Assembly: GCA_021324365.1 (NCBI GenBank) | Contig: JAJPJE010000067.1 | Coordinates: forward strand, 25,066-89,065 | Source: Terriglobia bacterium | Lineage (GTDB): Bacteria; Acidobacteriota; Terriglobia; Terriglobales; Acidobacteriaceae | Length of the DNA: 64,000 bases | Reading direction: 5' to 3' | Program-made: the position numbers and the translations under genes | The notes under the pieces: generated by a model | What the model saw: only the letters and a program-made list of their open reading frames with translations | What the model was told of the DNA's origin: nothing | Databases searched by the model: none | Shown: piece by piece, positions 1 to 9,858 of the stretch | How the letters are laid out: the number at the start of each line of letters is the position of its first letter | Position numbering within the stretch: position 1 is the first letter of the stretch

Positions 1-1005
1 TTCTCGCGCACCACCACCTTTGTCCTGTGGATCGCTGCGGAATTGTCAGCCGCGGCTACGGATCTCGCTGAATTTCTCGGCGCTGCCCTCGGGTTCTACC
101 TGCTCTTCAATATCAACCTCTTTATCGCCGCGCTGCTGACTGCCGTTCTTGTCTTCGTCATTCTTGCCGTAGAGCTTTATGGCTATCGGAAACTTGAACA
201 GGTGATTATGGCATTCGTCTTCGGTATCGGCGCTTGTTATGCGATCGAGGTATTTCTCGCGAAGCCGAACTGGCTGCATGTTGCCACGGGCATAATCGTC
301 CCACGGGTGAACGCCGACAGCATCTACATCGCCGTGAGCATGCTGGGTGCTACGGTTATGCCCCATGTCGTATATCTGCATTCCGCGCTCGTGCAAAAGC
401 GGATGCAGGGCGACGAATTCAAGTGCGAAACCGGCCAGTGGATCGTCCGCCTGCGCCATGCCCGCTACGAACTCATCGACGTGCTTGCGGCCATGAACGG
501 CGCGTGGTTGATCAACTCGGCGATGATCATCATGGCCGCCGCTGTTTTCTTCCACAGCGGACAACACGTCACCAGCATTGAAGACGCGCACCGTACGCTC
601 AAGCCGCTCCTGGGACCGCTTTCCGCCGGCGCATTCGGACTCGCTCTCCTGCTCTCTGGCCTGTCTTCTTCCACCGTAGGAACCATGGCAGGACAGGTCA
701 TCATCGAAGGCTTTCTGCAGGTGAAATTCAGCATCTTCCTGCGGCGCTTCATTACTGTGCTTCCAGCACTCATCGTGATTGGTCTGAAACTCGACGCGCT
801 GAAAATTCTGGTGCTGTCGCAGGTCATTTTGAGCTTCGGGCTACCCTTCGCACTGATTCCGCTCATCATCCTCACTCGTCGCGCGCGCGTCATGGGCGAC
901 CTCGTCAACAGCCGCCGCACGAATGTGTTGGCGTACATTTCGACAGGTGTAATCCTGCTGTTGAATGGACTTTTGCTGTACCAGGCTTTTGGAGGGAATT
1001 TCTAA
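1..1005 (+). CDS. mntH: Nramp-family divalent metal transporter, 5'-truncated
   Basis: C-terminal part of an inner-membrane proton-coupled Mn2+/Fe2+ importer. The reading frame is open from base 1, so the gene begins outside the window. The first residues read WIAAELSAAATDLAEFLGAA, matching the conserved Nramp helix that follows the metal-binding DPGN motif (itself upstream of the window). The second signature, GATVMPHVVYLHSALVQ, is present around residue 120, and several further hydrophobic helices follow. The apparent TTG start at 43 is internal to the conserved helix and is not a real start. It ends 126 nt before acnA and is probably a separate transcription unit. Family call is firm; metal specificity is not visible. 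Confidence 0.9.
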   Translation, partial: FSRTTTFVLWIAAELSAAATDLAEFLGAALGFYLLFNINLFIAALLTAVLVFVILAVELYGYRKLEQVIMAFVFGIGACYAIEVFLAKPNWLHVATGIIVPRVNADSIYIAVSMLGATVMPHVVYLHSALVQKRMQGDEFKCETGQWIVRLRHARYELIDVLAAMNGAWLINSAMIIMAAAVFFHSGQHVTSIEDAHRTLKPLLGPLSAGAFGLALLLSGLSSSTVGTMAGQVIIEGFLQVKFSIFLRRFITVLPALIVIGLKLDALKILVLSQVILSFGLPFALIPLIILTRRARVMGDLVNSRRTNVLAYISTGVILLLNGLLLYQAFGGNF

Positions 1006-1131
1006 ACCCTGCTGCGCTGTTTTACACTGTAAGGCTGCGGTTCTGTCCGTGGGTTCCGTGGGTCCAGCTTTGAGTTTGTGGTTCCCAATCGAGAACTGTA
1101 CTGCTTTCATCCAATTCAGTAAGAGGACATC

Positions 1132-3864
1132 ATGAATAGCTTTGGCGCTCGTTCCACCCTGCGCGTCGGCAATCGCGAATACGAAATCTACCGTCTCGAC
1201 GCGCTCGACAAAAAGGGTACCCGCACAACACATTTGCCCTTCTCGCTCCGTATTCTTCTCGAAAATCTTTTGCGCACCGAAGACGGGCGTAACGTTCGTC
1301 GCGACGACATTCTCGCCCTTGCTTCCTGGAGTCCCACCAGCATTCCCACTCAGGAGATTGCTTTCACACCAGCGCGCGTACTGATGCAGGATTTCACCGG
1401 CGTTCCCGCTGTCGTAGATTTGGCTGCAATGCGCGATGCCATGAAGCGTATGGGAGGTGACGCTGCCAAAATTAATCCGATTTCTCCGGCGGAACTAGTT
1501 ATCGATCATTCCGTGCAAGTGGATGAGTTCGGAACGACCAAAGCCTTTCTGCTGAACGCCGAATTGGAATTCCAGCGCAACAAAGAGCGGTATGCATTCC
1601 TGCGTTGGGGTCAGACCGCATTCAAAGACTTTGCCATCGTGCCACCGGATACGGGCATCGTTCACCAGGTAAACCTCGAGTATCTAGCGAGGGTTGTTTT
1701 CGTCGGCAAGGAAGGCTCGAGCGGAAACCCGCTCGCCTATCCTGACACGCTTGTCGGCACCGACTCGCACACCACTATGATCAATGGACTCGGCGTGCTT
1801 GGCTGGGGCGTGGGGGGCATCGAAGCCGAAGCCGCCATGTTGAATCAGCCTGTCTCAATGCTTATCCCACAAGTGATCGGCGTTCGTCTTTCGGGATCGC
1901 TCAAAGAAGGATCGACTTCCACTGACCTGGTCCTAACCATCACCGAAATGCTGCGCAAAGAAGGTGTGGTAGGCAAATTTGTGGAGTTCTTCGGACCCGG
2001 CCTGCACACGCTGCCGCTCGCCGATCGCGCAACCATCGGTAACATGGCGCCCGAATACGGCGCGACCTGCGGCATTTTCCCCATTGACGCAGAAACTCTG
2101 AGATTTCTGCACCTCACCGGACGCAAGGACGATCAGATTGCGCTGGTCGAAGCCTATTGCAAGGAACAAGGCCTGTTCCACGCGGCGGATTCCCCTGAGG
2201 CGAACTACACCAAGGTGTTGCAACTCGATCTCAGTTCGGTCGAACCCAGCGTCGCGGGACCCAAGCGCCCGCAGGATCGCGTCTATCTCGGCGCGGTCGG
2301 TAAGAGCTTTTCAGAAGCGCTGCCCAGCCTGATGAAGCCAAGTTCAAAATCAGCACCTGCTCCGACGAATGGCAACGAGATTCGCAAACATCTGCACCAT
2401 GGCAGCGTCGTGATCGCCGCAATCACCAGTTGCACCAACACTTCCAATCCATCGGTAATGATCGCCGCCGGAATCCTGGCGAAAAAAGCCGTCGAGCACG
2501 GACTGGAAACGCCGCCCTGGGTGAAAACTTCACTCGCCCCCGGCTCGAAGGTGGTCACCGAGTACTACAACGCCGCAGGACTCACCCCCTATCTCGAGAA
2601 GCTGAAGTTTAATCTCGTCGGCTACGGATGCACCACCTGCATCGGCAACTCCGGTCCTCTGCCGGCGGAAGTTTCGCAGGTAGTGAACGATAGCGATCTC
2701 GTGGTCGCGTCCGTTCTGTCCGGCAATCGTAATTTTGAAGGCCGCATTAACTCCGAAGTCCGCGCGAACTATCTCATGTCGCCGCCCCTGGTCGTCGCCT
2801 TTGCACTCGCCGGACGCATTGACTTCGATCCAGTGAACGAACCGCTTGGCACTGGAAAGAATGGCAAACCGGTCTACCTTCGCGACGTGTGGCCGACGGA
2901 AACAGAAGTAGAAGAGACGATTCGCAAGGCGATCAACGCGGGACAATATCGCAAGACTTACAGCGAAGTGTTCGAAGGCGATGCGTTATGGCGTGGACTG
3001 AACGTTCCCAAGGGCGAAACCTTCGCCTGGGACGAGAAATCTACCTACATCAAGAAGGCGCCCTACTTCGACAACATGTCGACGCAGGTCCCACCGGTAA
3101 AGGATATTAAAGGAGCGCGCGTGCTGGCGAAGTTCGGTCACAGCATTACTACCGACCACATCTCGCCCGCCGGATCGATTAAGGCCGACAGCCCAGCCGG
3201 CAAATATTTGATCGAGCACGGCGTTGCCGTTAAGGACTTTAACTCCTACGGCTCCCGTCGTGGCAATCACGAAGTCATGGTGCGCGGCACCTTCGCCAAT
3301 GTTCGCCTCCGCAACAAGCTTGTACCCAATCGTGAAGGCGGATACACACGTCACCTCCCCGATGGCGCCGAGATGTCGATCTTCGATGCTGCGATGAAGT
3401 ATCGTGAGGAGAATGTGCCGCTGGTGATCCTCGCCGGCAAAGAGTACGGATCGGGTTCCTCGCGCGACTGGGCTGCCAAAGGCCCGGCACTCCAAGGCGT
3501 GCGCGCGGTCATCGCCGAGAGCTTCGAACGCATTCACCGCTCCAACCTGGTTGGCATGGGAATCCTGCCGCTGCAATTCATGGCCGGAGAAGATGCGGAC
3601 AGCCTCGGCCTGAGCGGCGAAGAAGTCTTCGAAATCAGCGGGCTGGAATCGATTCTGAACAACTTCAAGCCTGGAACGGCGATCACCGTTCGCGCAAAAT
3701 CGGCGGATGGGTCAGCCAAGGAAATCAAGTGCACGCTGCGAATCGATACGCCCCAGGAAGTTCTGTATTACAAGCACGGTGGCATTCTGCAATATGTACT
3801 GCGCCAGTTGCTGGCAGGAAAAGAAGAGCCAGTGGGAATGGCGGACATCTCGACAAAGAGTTAG
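1132..3864 (+). CDS. acnA: Aconitate hydratase A
   Basis: Cytoplasmic [4Fe-4S] enzyme that isomerises citrate to isocitrate in the TCA cycle. At 910 aa it has the full length of the AcnA/IRP1 type. The cluster ligands are visible: Cys434 in [10 protein letters not shown], and Cys500 and Cys503 in [12 protein letters not shown]. The C-terminal swivel domain carries [17 protein letters not shown]. The ATG at 1132 follows a purine-rich AAGAGGA and the N terminus fits the family. It stands alone between the Nramp gene and a convergent membrane-protein gene, with a hairpin at its 3' end. No IRE-like regulatory structure was noticed in the 126-nt leader. Confidence 0.97.
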   Translation: MNSFGARSTLRVGNREYEIYRLDALDKKGTRTTHLPFSLRILLENLLRTEDGRNVRRDDILALASWSPTSIPTQEIAFTPARVLMQDFTGVPAVVDLAAMRDAMKRMGGDAAKINPISPAELVIDHSVQVDEFGTTKAFLLNAELEFQRNKERYAFLRWGQTAFKDFAIVPPDTGIVHQVNLEYLARVVFVGKEGSSGNPLAYPDTLVGTDSHTTMINGLGVLGWGVGGIEAEAAMLNQPVSMLIPQVIGVRLSGSLKEGSTSTDLVLTITEMLRKEGVVGKFVEFFGPGLHTLPLADRATIGNMAPEYGATCGIFPIDAETLRFLHLTGRKDDQIALVEAYCKEQGLFHAADSPEANYTKVLQLDLSSVEPSVAGPKRPQDRVYLGAVGKSFSEALPSLMKPSSKSAPAPTNGNEIRKHLHHGSVVIAAITSCTNTSNPSVMIAAGILAKKAVEHGLETPPWVKTSLAPGSKVVTEYYNAAGLTPYLEKLKFNLVGYGCTTCIGNSGPLPAEVSQVVNDSDLVVASVLSGNRNFEGRINSEVRANYLMSPPLVVAFALAGRIDFDPVNEPLGTGKNGKPVYLRDVWPTETEVEETIRKAINAGQYRKTYSEVFEGDALWRGLNVPKGETFAWDEKSTYIKKAPYFDNMSTQVPPVKDIKGARVLAKFGHSITTDHISPAGSIKADSPAGKYLIEHGVAVKDFNSYGSRRGNHEVMVRGTFANVRLRNKLVPNREGGYTRHLPDGAEMSIFDAAMKYREENVPLVILAGKEYGSGSSRDWAAKGPALQGVRAVIAESFERIHRSNLVGMGILPLQFMAGEDADSLGLSGEEVFEISGLESILNNFKPGTAITVRAKSADGSAKEIKCTLRIDTPQEVLYYKHGGILQYVLRQLLAGKEEPVGMADISTKS

Positions 3865-3875
3865 AAGCCAAGGTG

Positions 3876-3904
3876 GACGCCCGCTTGCCCGCGAGCGGGC
3901 CGTC
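3876..3904. terminator. Hairpin between convergent acnA and membrane protein gene
   Basis: GCCCGCT (3879-3885) pairs with AGCGGGC (3894-3900) around an 8-nt loop, with a flanking GAC/GTC extension. It sits 12 nt after the acnA stop and overlaps the end of the opposite-strand gene. There is no clear T-tract, so it may be a palindromic repeat doing terminator duty. Confidence 0.4.
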
Positions 3905-5033
3905 ACATCTTTGCCAGCCCAACCACGCTGAAGATAGCGTGCGTCAGCAACACCGCCGCCAGTACCGCCAGGATCAGTTCCGGCCATTTCGTCTGCAGCA
4001 AATCGGCGAAAACGCCAGCGATGAATACATACGCAAACGGCAGCGCCATACGGAAGAAGTCGATTCCGCCCTGGTGAGGCATGCCAATTCCCAGGAGCAA
4101 AAGCAAAACGAATATCATCAGCGGTGCCGTGGTGCTGAAGTATCGAGTCTTCGGCCAGGCTACAAAGGCAACCAGCGCTGCTACGAGCAATGCCAGGACC
4201 GAAGGCATTTCTGTCAGAAATCTGCCCAACAGCGAATAACTGATCCATGTGCCGTAAAGGTTCGGCGAAATATGCAATGCCATGTGGTTTTGATCGGGCA
4301 ATAACGCTCGCAGATCAAACTCACACAGTATCCACGCCACCAGCAATCCTAGCGCGCATGCCGCCGCACAAATCGTTAGCGCCGCTCCTCGCCGATGCGG
4401 GGCCAGATACAGCACGAAGCAGAAAGCAGCCGGCACCAGCAGAACACTGGCAAAGATGGAACTCACCGCCAGTCCAATCGAGATTCCCAGCAGCAGAATG
4501 CGCTTCCAGTTCCGTAGCACCACTTCACGCGGAGCATATAGCGTGTGCGCCACGGCAATGCCGGTAAACACCATTCCAAACACTGCCCATGAAGCCGGTC
4601 CGCCAGGCTGTACTGTCGCTCCGTAGATGACGGCCCATGGCGAAAATACGTACAAAATCATGGCTACGTATCCGCCGGCGTTGCTGAACAATCTTCTCGA
4701 CACATACCAGAGCGAGGCAGCGAGAGCCGTTGCCATCAAAAGGAACGGAAACCGCAGAATGAGTCTGTTCCAGGCGCTCTCTCCTGCTTGCTGCGCGGTA
4801 AAGTTCAATGCCAACGCGGCCAGGGTGTGCGTCGCAGGAGAAATTATCGACGGCGCGTCAGTACCGCGGGCCCAGTACACCGTTTGGGGGTGAATGTATC
4901 CGACTTCGCTCTCCGCGAGCGGTGCCTTTGCGCAAAACCAAAGGCATTGCATGATGAACGCGAGTAATAGCAGCGCGCCGATTGCCTGCGGAAACCCGAA
5001 GCGCTCTCGGCTGAAATATCTGAGCATGAGCAA
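3903..5033 (-). CDS. Polytopic membrane protein, possibly GT-C/ArnT-like
   Basis: A 376-aa inner-membrane protein with about nine or ten hydrophobic segments. After the first helix there is an extracytoplasmic stretch (roughly residues 35-70) with acidic residues (ESEVGY), followed by alternating helices, an arrangement resembling GT-C glycosyltransferases of the PMT/ArnT type that use lipid-linked sugar donors. The family's DD/DE motif is not clear, and the protein is shorter than typical members (about 500 aa), so function remains inferred. It is a single gene, convergent with acnA and divergent from the alpha-galactosidase. Confidence 0.7.
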   Translation of the reverse strand: MLMLRYFSRERFGFPQAIGALLLLAFIMQCLWFCAKAPLAESEVGYIHPQTVYWARGTDAPSIISPATHTLAALALNFTAQQAGESAWNRLILRFPFLLMATALAASLWYVSRRLFSNAGGYVAMILYVFSPWAVIYGATVQPGGPASWAVFGMVFTGIAVAHTLYAPREVVLRNWKRILLLGISIGLAVSSIFASVLLVPAAFCFVLYLAPHRRGAALTICAAACALGLLVAWILCEFDLRALLPDQNHMALHISPNLYGTWISYSLLGRFLTEMPSVLALLVAALVAFVAWPKTRYFSTTAPLMIFVLLLLLGIGMPHQGGIDFFRMALPFAYVFIAGVFADLLQTKWPELILAVLAAVLLTHAIFSVVGLAKM

Positions 5034-5185
5034 ACGGTTGTTGTATCACGTCGCGTGCTGCTTGGAATAGTGCGGAAACATACTTCTATGTTGTCGTTTT
5101 GTTCATGTGCGTTTGCGTGCTGGAAGAAAGCGCAACCATCGGTGTAGATTGGTTCGCTGGACAACACTAGCATCGGCCAACATCC

Positions 5186-6538
5186 ATGAAACCTGTTACC
5201 GCGCTCCTGGGTCTCATTCTTACGTCCTCTATCTGCCTTCGTGCTGGCGACACATTACTGGCCCCTACACCGCCGATGGGTTGGAATAGCTGGGATTCCT
5301 ACGGCCAGACCATCAACGAACAACAATTTCGCGCGAATGCCGACTCTATGGCCAAGCACCTGAAGCGTTTCGGATGGCAATATGTGGTGATCGATGAGGG
5401 TTGGTACGTTCTGAATCCTGAAGCAAAGCCAGCGGACTTCCGCCTGGCGCTCAGCGACGACGGCCGCTTCATACCCGCGCCCGCACGCTTTCCTTCTGCC
5501 ACAAACGGAGCGGGGTTCAAGCCGCTCGCCGACTACATCCATTCGCTCGGCCTCAAGTTTGGTATTCACATCATTCGGGGTATTCCGCGCGAAGCCGTTG
5601 CGAAGAACCTGCCCATCGCCGATTCGAATTTTCGCGCCGCTGATGCTGCCGATAAAAACGATGTCTGCCCTTGGAACATCTACAACTACGGCGTGAAGAA
5701 CAACGCTGCCGGGCAGGCCTACTACGATTCCATTGCGAAGCTTTACGCGAGTTGGGGCGTCGATTTCGTCAAGGCTGATTGCATTGCCTCCCACCCTTAT
5801 AAACCGGATGAGATTCGCATGCTGCGTGCTGCTCTCGACAGAACTGGACGGCCCATCGTCCTGAGCCTTTCGCCGGGTCCGACCCCCCGCGACAAAGGTG
5901 ATGAGGTGGCTAAGTACGCGCAAATGTGGCGCATCTCGGACGATTTCTGGGACCACTGGGGACCTTGGGCCGGGCATACATGGTCACAAGGACTGCTCGC
6001 GCAGTTCAGCACAGCCGCACAGTGGGCTTCGTTTCACGATCCCGGTCACTGGCCCGACGCAGATATGCTGGCCATCGGGCATTTCGGTCCTCACCCGGGA
6101 GAAGCCGAAGTGCGCGATACAAGATTCACTCACGACGAGCAGATCACCGTCATGTCTTTGTGGTCGATGTTTCGTTCGCCTCTGATGATGGGTGGCAATC
6201 TTCTCTCGATGGACGAGTGGACCCAATCGCTGCTGATGAATCCGGACGTGATCGCCGTCGACCAGCACTCGCGAGACAATCATCCGGTGATCACCACCGA
6301 TAAGTCTATTGTCTGGACTGCGCGCGCCGAGAGTGGTGACGACTACTACATTGCCATCTTCAACATAAGCCAGGCAGAGCAGTCCCTGCACTATGAATGG
6401 AAAGATCTGGGCCTGCTGTCGGGCACCTATGCAGTCCGCGATCTCTGGACCTCATCAAACAAGCCTAATGTTTCCGCGATCGACGTCACACTGCGCCCGC
6501 ACGCGTCGGTGCTTTACCGCGCCACGAAAATTGAATGA
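5186..6538 (+). CDS. Secreted GH27 alpha-galactosidase
   Basis: Predicted exported glycoside hydrolase releasing terminal alpha-galactose from plant or microbial oligosaccharides. Residues 1-20 form a signal peptide. The mature protein starts with the GH27 hallmark PPMGWNSWDSYG. The nucleophile is Asp198 in DFVKADCI; the likely acid/base is Asp253 in WRISDDFWDHW. A C-terminal beta-sandwich (about residues 350-450) completes a 450-aa GH27 enzyme. It is divergent from the preceding membrane gene, with 152 nt between them for both promoters. Alternative substrates within GH27 (alpha-N-acetylgalactosamine, beta-L-arabinopyranose) cannot be excluded. Confidence 0.93.
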   Translation: MKPVTALLGLILTSSICLRAGDTLLAPTPPMGWNSWDSYGQTINEQQFRANADSMAKHLKRFGWQYVVIDEGWYVLNPEAKPADFRLALSDDGRFIPAPARFPSATNGAGFKPLADYIHSLGLKFGIHIIRGIPREAVAKNLPIADSNFRAADAADKNDVCPWNIYNYGVKNNAAGQAYYDSIAKLYASWGVDFVKADCIASHPYKPDEIRMLRAALDRTGRPIVLSLSPGPTPRDKGDEVAKYAQMWRISDDFWDHWGPWAGHTWSQGLLAQFSTAAQWASFHDPGHWPDADMLAIGHFGPHPGEAEVRDTRFTHDEQITVMSLWSMFRSPLMMGGNLLSMDEWTQSLLMNPDVIAVDQHSRDNHPVITTDKSIVWTARAESGDDYYIAIFNISQAEQSLHYEWKDLGLLSGTYAVRDLWTSSNKPNVSAIDVTLRPHASVLYRATKIE

Positions 6539-6681
6539 TGCGCCATTGCAACGCCGTGATCTGGCCAACGGGTCGTCAAGATATCAGGTATTTGCGATGC
6601 TGCAGGCTCAACATCACCATTACGAAATGGCAAATTACCGCATTACTCAATGACTCAATGGCGCAATGAGAAAATAGCCAG

Positions 6682-7779
6682 GTGCTCGTCTCCGAGTTCG
6701 ATTATTACCTTCCTGAGGAACTGATTGCACAGGAGCCTCTTGCGGACCGCGCAGCGTCGCGAATGCTGCATCTGGATCGCCGATCCGGAGCTGTAAACGA
6801 TTTATCCTTTCGCGATCTTCCTCAGCTTCTTCATCCGGGTGACTTGCTGGTCTTTAACAATACCAGGGTATTCCCTGCCCGCCTGTACGGGCATCGCAGT
6901 GGCACGCGTGCGCAAACGCTCAGCTCGCAAAATCCCGCGATGAAGAGTTTCCTTCACGGTAGAGTCGAAGTACTTCTGGTTAAGCAGGCTCCCGGCTTGG
7001 AAGGCAACGACTGGATTGCCCTGGTCCGCCCCGGGCGGAAGATCGGAATCGGCGAGCACCTCCACTTCGGTGATTCAGGCGAGCTTGAGGCAGAGGTCGT
7101 AGGCCGCGGCGAATTCGGCGAGCGCACCTTGCGCTTCACCCAAACGGCTGATTTCTTCGAAATCGTGGAGCGCATCGGCCACGTGCCACTGCCGCCTTAC
7201 ATTGGCCGTGAGGATCGTCCTGGCGATCGCGACCGTTATCAGACAGTCTACGCACGGGAGCGCGGGTCGGTAGCGGCTCCGACTGCCGGATTGCACTTTA
7301 CTTCAGAGATCTTGCAGCAATTAAAAGCTCGTGGAGTACAGACTGCTGAGCTTACGTTGCATGTCGGGTTGGGCACATTTCAGCCTGTACATGAGGAGCG
7401 CGTAGAAGACCACCAACTCCATCGCGAGTGGTACCGCATTACTCCCGAAGCCACTGAGAAGGTCAACCAGGCTCTTAAGGAACAACGGCGCGTCATAGCA
7501 GTGGGAACCACGACTGTGCGGACGCTCGAACATGCAGCACGCGCCTCGCAAGGCGGTCAGATCCAACCCGGCTCTGGCGAAACGGGGCTTTTTATCTATC
7601 CGGGATTCGACTTCAAAGTGGTCAATGCCCTGCTGACCAACTTTCATCTGCCCAAATCTACGCTGCTGATGTTGGTTTCCGCTTTCGGGGGCAAGGAACA
7701 CGTGCTCGCCGCTTACCGGCACGCGGTAGAACAGAGATATCGCTTCTACTCTTATGGTGACTGCACGTTTGTCGAGTGA
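6682..7779 (+). CDS. queA: tRNA preQ1(34) S-adenosylmethionine ribosyltransferase-isomerase
   Basis: Transfers and isomerises the ribose of SAM onto 7-aminomethyl-7-deazaguanine in tRNA to give epoxyqueuosine. It starts at a GTG (6682) encoding [19 protein letters not shown], the standard QueA N terminus. Internal family blocks include [26 protein letters not shown] and TTVRTLE, and the protein ends with [15 protein letters not shown] sequence. Its 365 aa agree with the family, with a small insertion near residue 75. No other queuosine gene lies nearby. It converges with the thymidylate-kinase-like gene, leaving 17 nt. Confidence 0.96.
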   Translation: MLVSEFDYYLPEELIAQEPLADRAASRMLHLDRRSGAVNDLSFRDLPQLLHPGDLLVFNNTRVFPARLYGHRSGTRAQTLSSQNPAMKSFLHGRVEVLLVKQAPGLEGNDWIALVRPGRKIGIGEHLHFGDSGELEAEVVGRGEFGERTLRFTQTADFFEIVERIGHVPLPPYIGREDRPGDRDRYQTVYARERGSVAAPTAGLHFTSEILQQLKARGVQTAELTLHVGLGTFQPVHEERVEDHQLHREWYRITPEATEKVNQALKEQRRVIAVGTTTVRTLEHAARASQGGQIQPGSGETGLFIYPGFDFKVVNALLTNFHLPKSTLLMLVSAFGGKEHVLAAYRHAVEQRYRFYSYGDCTFVE

Positions 7780-7796
7780 GGCTGTCCGCTCACAGC

Positions 7797-8507
7797 TTAC
7801 GCTGCGTGCCATCCGGACATAGCCCGCGCCCGCCTTCGACGCTCCAGCAATGCGCGGAATGCCACTTCGATGAAGTATTTGGTGTCAGCCAATCCGAGTG
7901 CCGGGACTACAGTTACATCGCCCAGCAGCTCGGCAAGCCGAAGATAGGACGCTCGGCATTGGTGCAAGAAATCGACAGGGTATTCCGGCTTGCGGGCTCG
8001 TGCCGCTATTGGATCGGCATCCAGCAGGAAGCTGATATCAGGGCGTGGCACGATCTTCATTACCGACCTCACGTACGCTCTCGTTGCCGAGTTGTTCAGC
8101 GGTAAATTCGCCAACTCGTCGTGTATGTAGCGATCCATGATGACGAGGTCCGCCTCTTCGCAGCTCACGCTTCTCGCGACGCTCCTCAGATGGAGCGCGT
8201 CGAGCGAGTACAGGCCATGCCGCACCAGGCTCAGGTGCCAACCCCTGACGTTTTTGTCGCGCCGCTCTACCGGTTTTTCCGGAGACCCAATCCCGTCCTC
8301 GCTCTTGAATACCTTATGAACGAAGCCTTCGCGATAAGGTTTCAGGACAACCACATCATCCCAGAAAGCGAGCAGTTTAACCTTGAGACCCAAGTCCTCC
8401 GCGAGCATCGTGAGGCTTGAAATCTGTGTACTTTTTCCGGCTCCATCCATGCCGGAGAAGCTGATCCACAGCGGTTGTTTTTGATTGCGGGCTTGGCGCT
8501 TTTGCAT
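7797..8507 (-). CDS. Thymidylate-kinase-like P-loop protein of polysaccharide operon
   Basis: A 236-aa P-loop NTPase with Walker A GMDGAGKS at residues 19-26 and a DR(Y/H) motif (MDRYIHDELA) like the substrate-binding arginine motif of thymidylate kinases. Between them lies a basic, Trp-containing insert in place of the usual dTMP site. It is the last gene of the right-to-left polysaccharide operon, so phosphorylation of a carbohydrate or lipid substrate is as plausible as a nucleotide role. Spacing to the upstream gene is 66 nt. Fold is confident, substrate unknown. Confidence 0.75.
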   Translation of the reverse strand: MQKRQARNQKQPLWISFSGMDGAGKSTQISSLTMLAEDLGLKVKLLAFWDDVVVLKPYREGFVHKVFKSEDGIGSPEKPVERRDKNVRGWHLSLVRHGLYSLDALHLRSVARSVSCEEADLVIMDRYIHDELANLPLNNSATRAYVRSVMKIVPRPDISFLLDADPIAARARKPEYPVDFLHQCRASYLRLAELLGDVTVVPALGLADTKYFIEVAFRALLERRRRARAMSGWHAA

Positions 8508-8573
8508 TCTGCGGTCGAAGATCTACAGAGGGTCGTGATGCGACCATCTGGAAAAAGTAACTGCCTTATATAC

Positions 8574-9092
8574 TTAGTGTCCGCCAGCGGCGCTTGCAGT
8601 TGTCCTCGCTCCGGGAGGTAGTGACGGAGTTCCGCGGGACAGTCCGTAAATGATTCCAGCTGCGGCGCCAACTGCGGCGACCGCGCCGATTTTGATCAGC
8701 AACGACCGTGTTTGATGTTGCTTTGCGGGCGCAATGGCACTGCCGGCTGGTCTGGAAGCTGCTCCGCCGGCTGTTTCGGCTCGCTGCGCGGCCGCAGCTC
8801 CAGTTGGAGCCGGATTGTTCTGCGGCTGCGACCTGTTCGAAGTTTGTGTCGCGCCATTCGGATTCGGATTATTGGGCACGGTGGCTGGCGTTTCAGGCGT
8901 TTGCTCCGGAGTCTCGCTCGGCTGCGTGGTTGCCGGTTGTTGCGGCCCGCGGCTTGGATCCGGCGTCGCACTCTGCGATGTCGAGGTTTGGGGCGACGTC
9001 TGCTGCGCCTGCAGCAAGTCAGGGCCTCCACCAAGGGCAAAAACGAGCGCGATCAACAGCAGATGACTCGGCCATTTTGATCTTTTATTCAT
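8574..9092 (-). CDS. Pro/Thr/Gln-rich exported protein with C-terminal membrane anchor
   Basis: Start placed at the ATG at 9092 (172 aa) because GGAG lies 6 nt upstream and a signal peptide then begins (MNKRSKWPSHLLLIALVFAL); a longer frame to 9212 would overlap the neighbour. The mature part is low-complexity, rich in Gln, Thr, Pro, Ser and Asn, then has a Lys-Ile-Gly-Ala-Val-Ala hydrophobic segment near the C terminus and a short His-containing tail. No enzymatic motif. It may be a periplasmic spacer or surface protein of the polysaccharide operon. Related small secreted proteins with a glycine-rich terminal helix are common in Acidobacteria (inference). Confidence 0.7.
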   Translation of the reverse strand: MNKRSKWPSHLLLIALVFALGGGPDLLQAQQTSPQTSTSQSATPDPSRGPQQPATTQPSETPEQTPETPATVPNNPNPNGATQTSNRSQPQNNPAPTGAAAAQRAETAGGAASRPAGSAIAPAKQHQTRSLLIKIGAVAAVGAAAGIIYGLSRGTPSLPPGARTTASAAGGH

Positions 9093-9111
9093 TGGAAACT
9101 CCACTCGGAAT

Positions 9112-9858
9112 TCACTTAGGCTCCGAAACCGCCTTCCGGGCCGAAACGGCCTTTGCCGTGTACGTACTGGCTTCCGCAGGCTGCATCGACGGAAGTCCCG
9201 TGACGTTTGCATCGGGATCGCTCCACAGGTGCCGCACCCGGTTCTTCATATAACGAAAAATGTTGCTAACGCTCCCGTTGTACCAGCACACTTGTGACAT
9301 TCGCTCTGAAAGCCCTAGAAACACGCGGAAGCGATTGTGCACTGTCTCCGGCGAACTGAGCGTGCCCGCAGTCATTCGATGGTTGCCCTCAATGATCGTG
9401 ATCGGGTGATCTTCGTCCAGGCCGATCAGGACTACTGAGCTGTAGTCGTTGTCATAACGCAGCCGGTAGCTCAAAGACTGGATCTTGGAGATGAACTCAC
9501 CGATCCGGCCCGAGAACTTGCGAGTTCGTATCTGATGAACGATGTCCATAAGAGCGAAGCTTCCGTTTGCGATCTTTCTCCAATGCGCGCGCGGGAAAAC
9601 GCGAATCCATGTCAGGTCTTGCGGCTCAAGTTCTACTTCCCACCATTGCGTATCAGCCGGCAACTCGCGCCACATATGTCCTCGCCGACGAAAGAGCAAT
9701 GCGCGACGTAGCTGGTTTTCTTCTTCGCTGCTCAAGTCCGCATCGAGTACCAGGTGTTCATAGCGGTGGCGATCGCGATGAAATTCTTCCTGATAGAACT
9801 CATTTTTGAGGAATTCCGCAATCACTTCAGCTTCAGTGACGCGTCGCAGTCTTTTCAT
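9112..9858 (-). CDS. Hypothetical protein with ParB/Srx-like EGNHR motif
   Basis: A 248-aa soluble protein without a signal peptide. Residues 153-165 read ITIIEGNHRMTAG, the nucleotide-binding signature of the ParB/sulfiredoxin fold, also found in free-serine kinases of the SerK type. The N-terminal half is acidic and basic helical sequence that I do not recognise. The ATG overlaps the stop of the flippase by 4 nt, so translation is coupled and the gene belongs to the polysaccharide operon. A small-molecule or sugar kinase role is possible but unproven; a DNA role seems unlikely in this context. Confidence 0.7.
   Translation of the reverse strand: MKRLRRVTEAEVIAEFLKNEFYQEEFHRDRHRYEHLVLDADLSSEEENQLRRALLFRRRGHMWRELPADTQWWEVELEPQDLTWIRVFPRAHWRKIANGSFALMDIVHQIRTRKFSGRIGEFISKIQSLSYRLRYDNDYSSVVLIGLDEDHPITIIEGNHRMTAGTLSSPETVHNRFRVFLGLSERMSQVCWYNGSVSNIFRYMKNRVRHLWSDPDANVTGLPSMQPAEASTYTAKAVSARKAVSEPK

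Noticed and set aside
3729..4304. A rightward 191-aa ORF across the acnA 3' end
   Set aside because: It crosses the terminator hairpin and is antisense to the membrane protein; the Gln/Arg-rich composition is a shadow of a hydrophobic coding strand.
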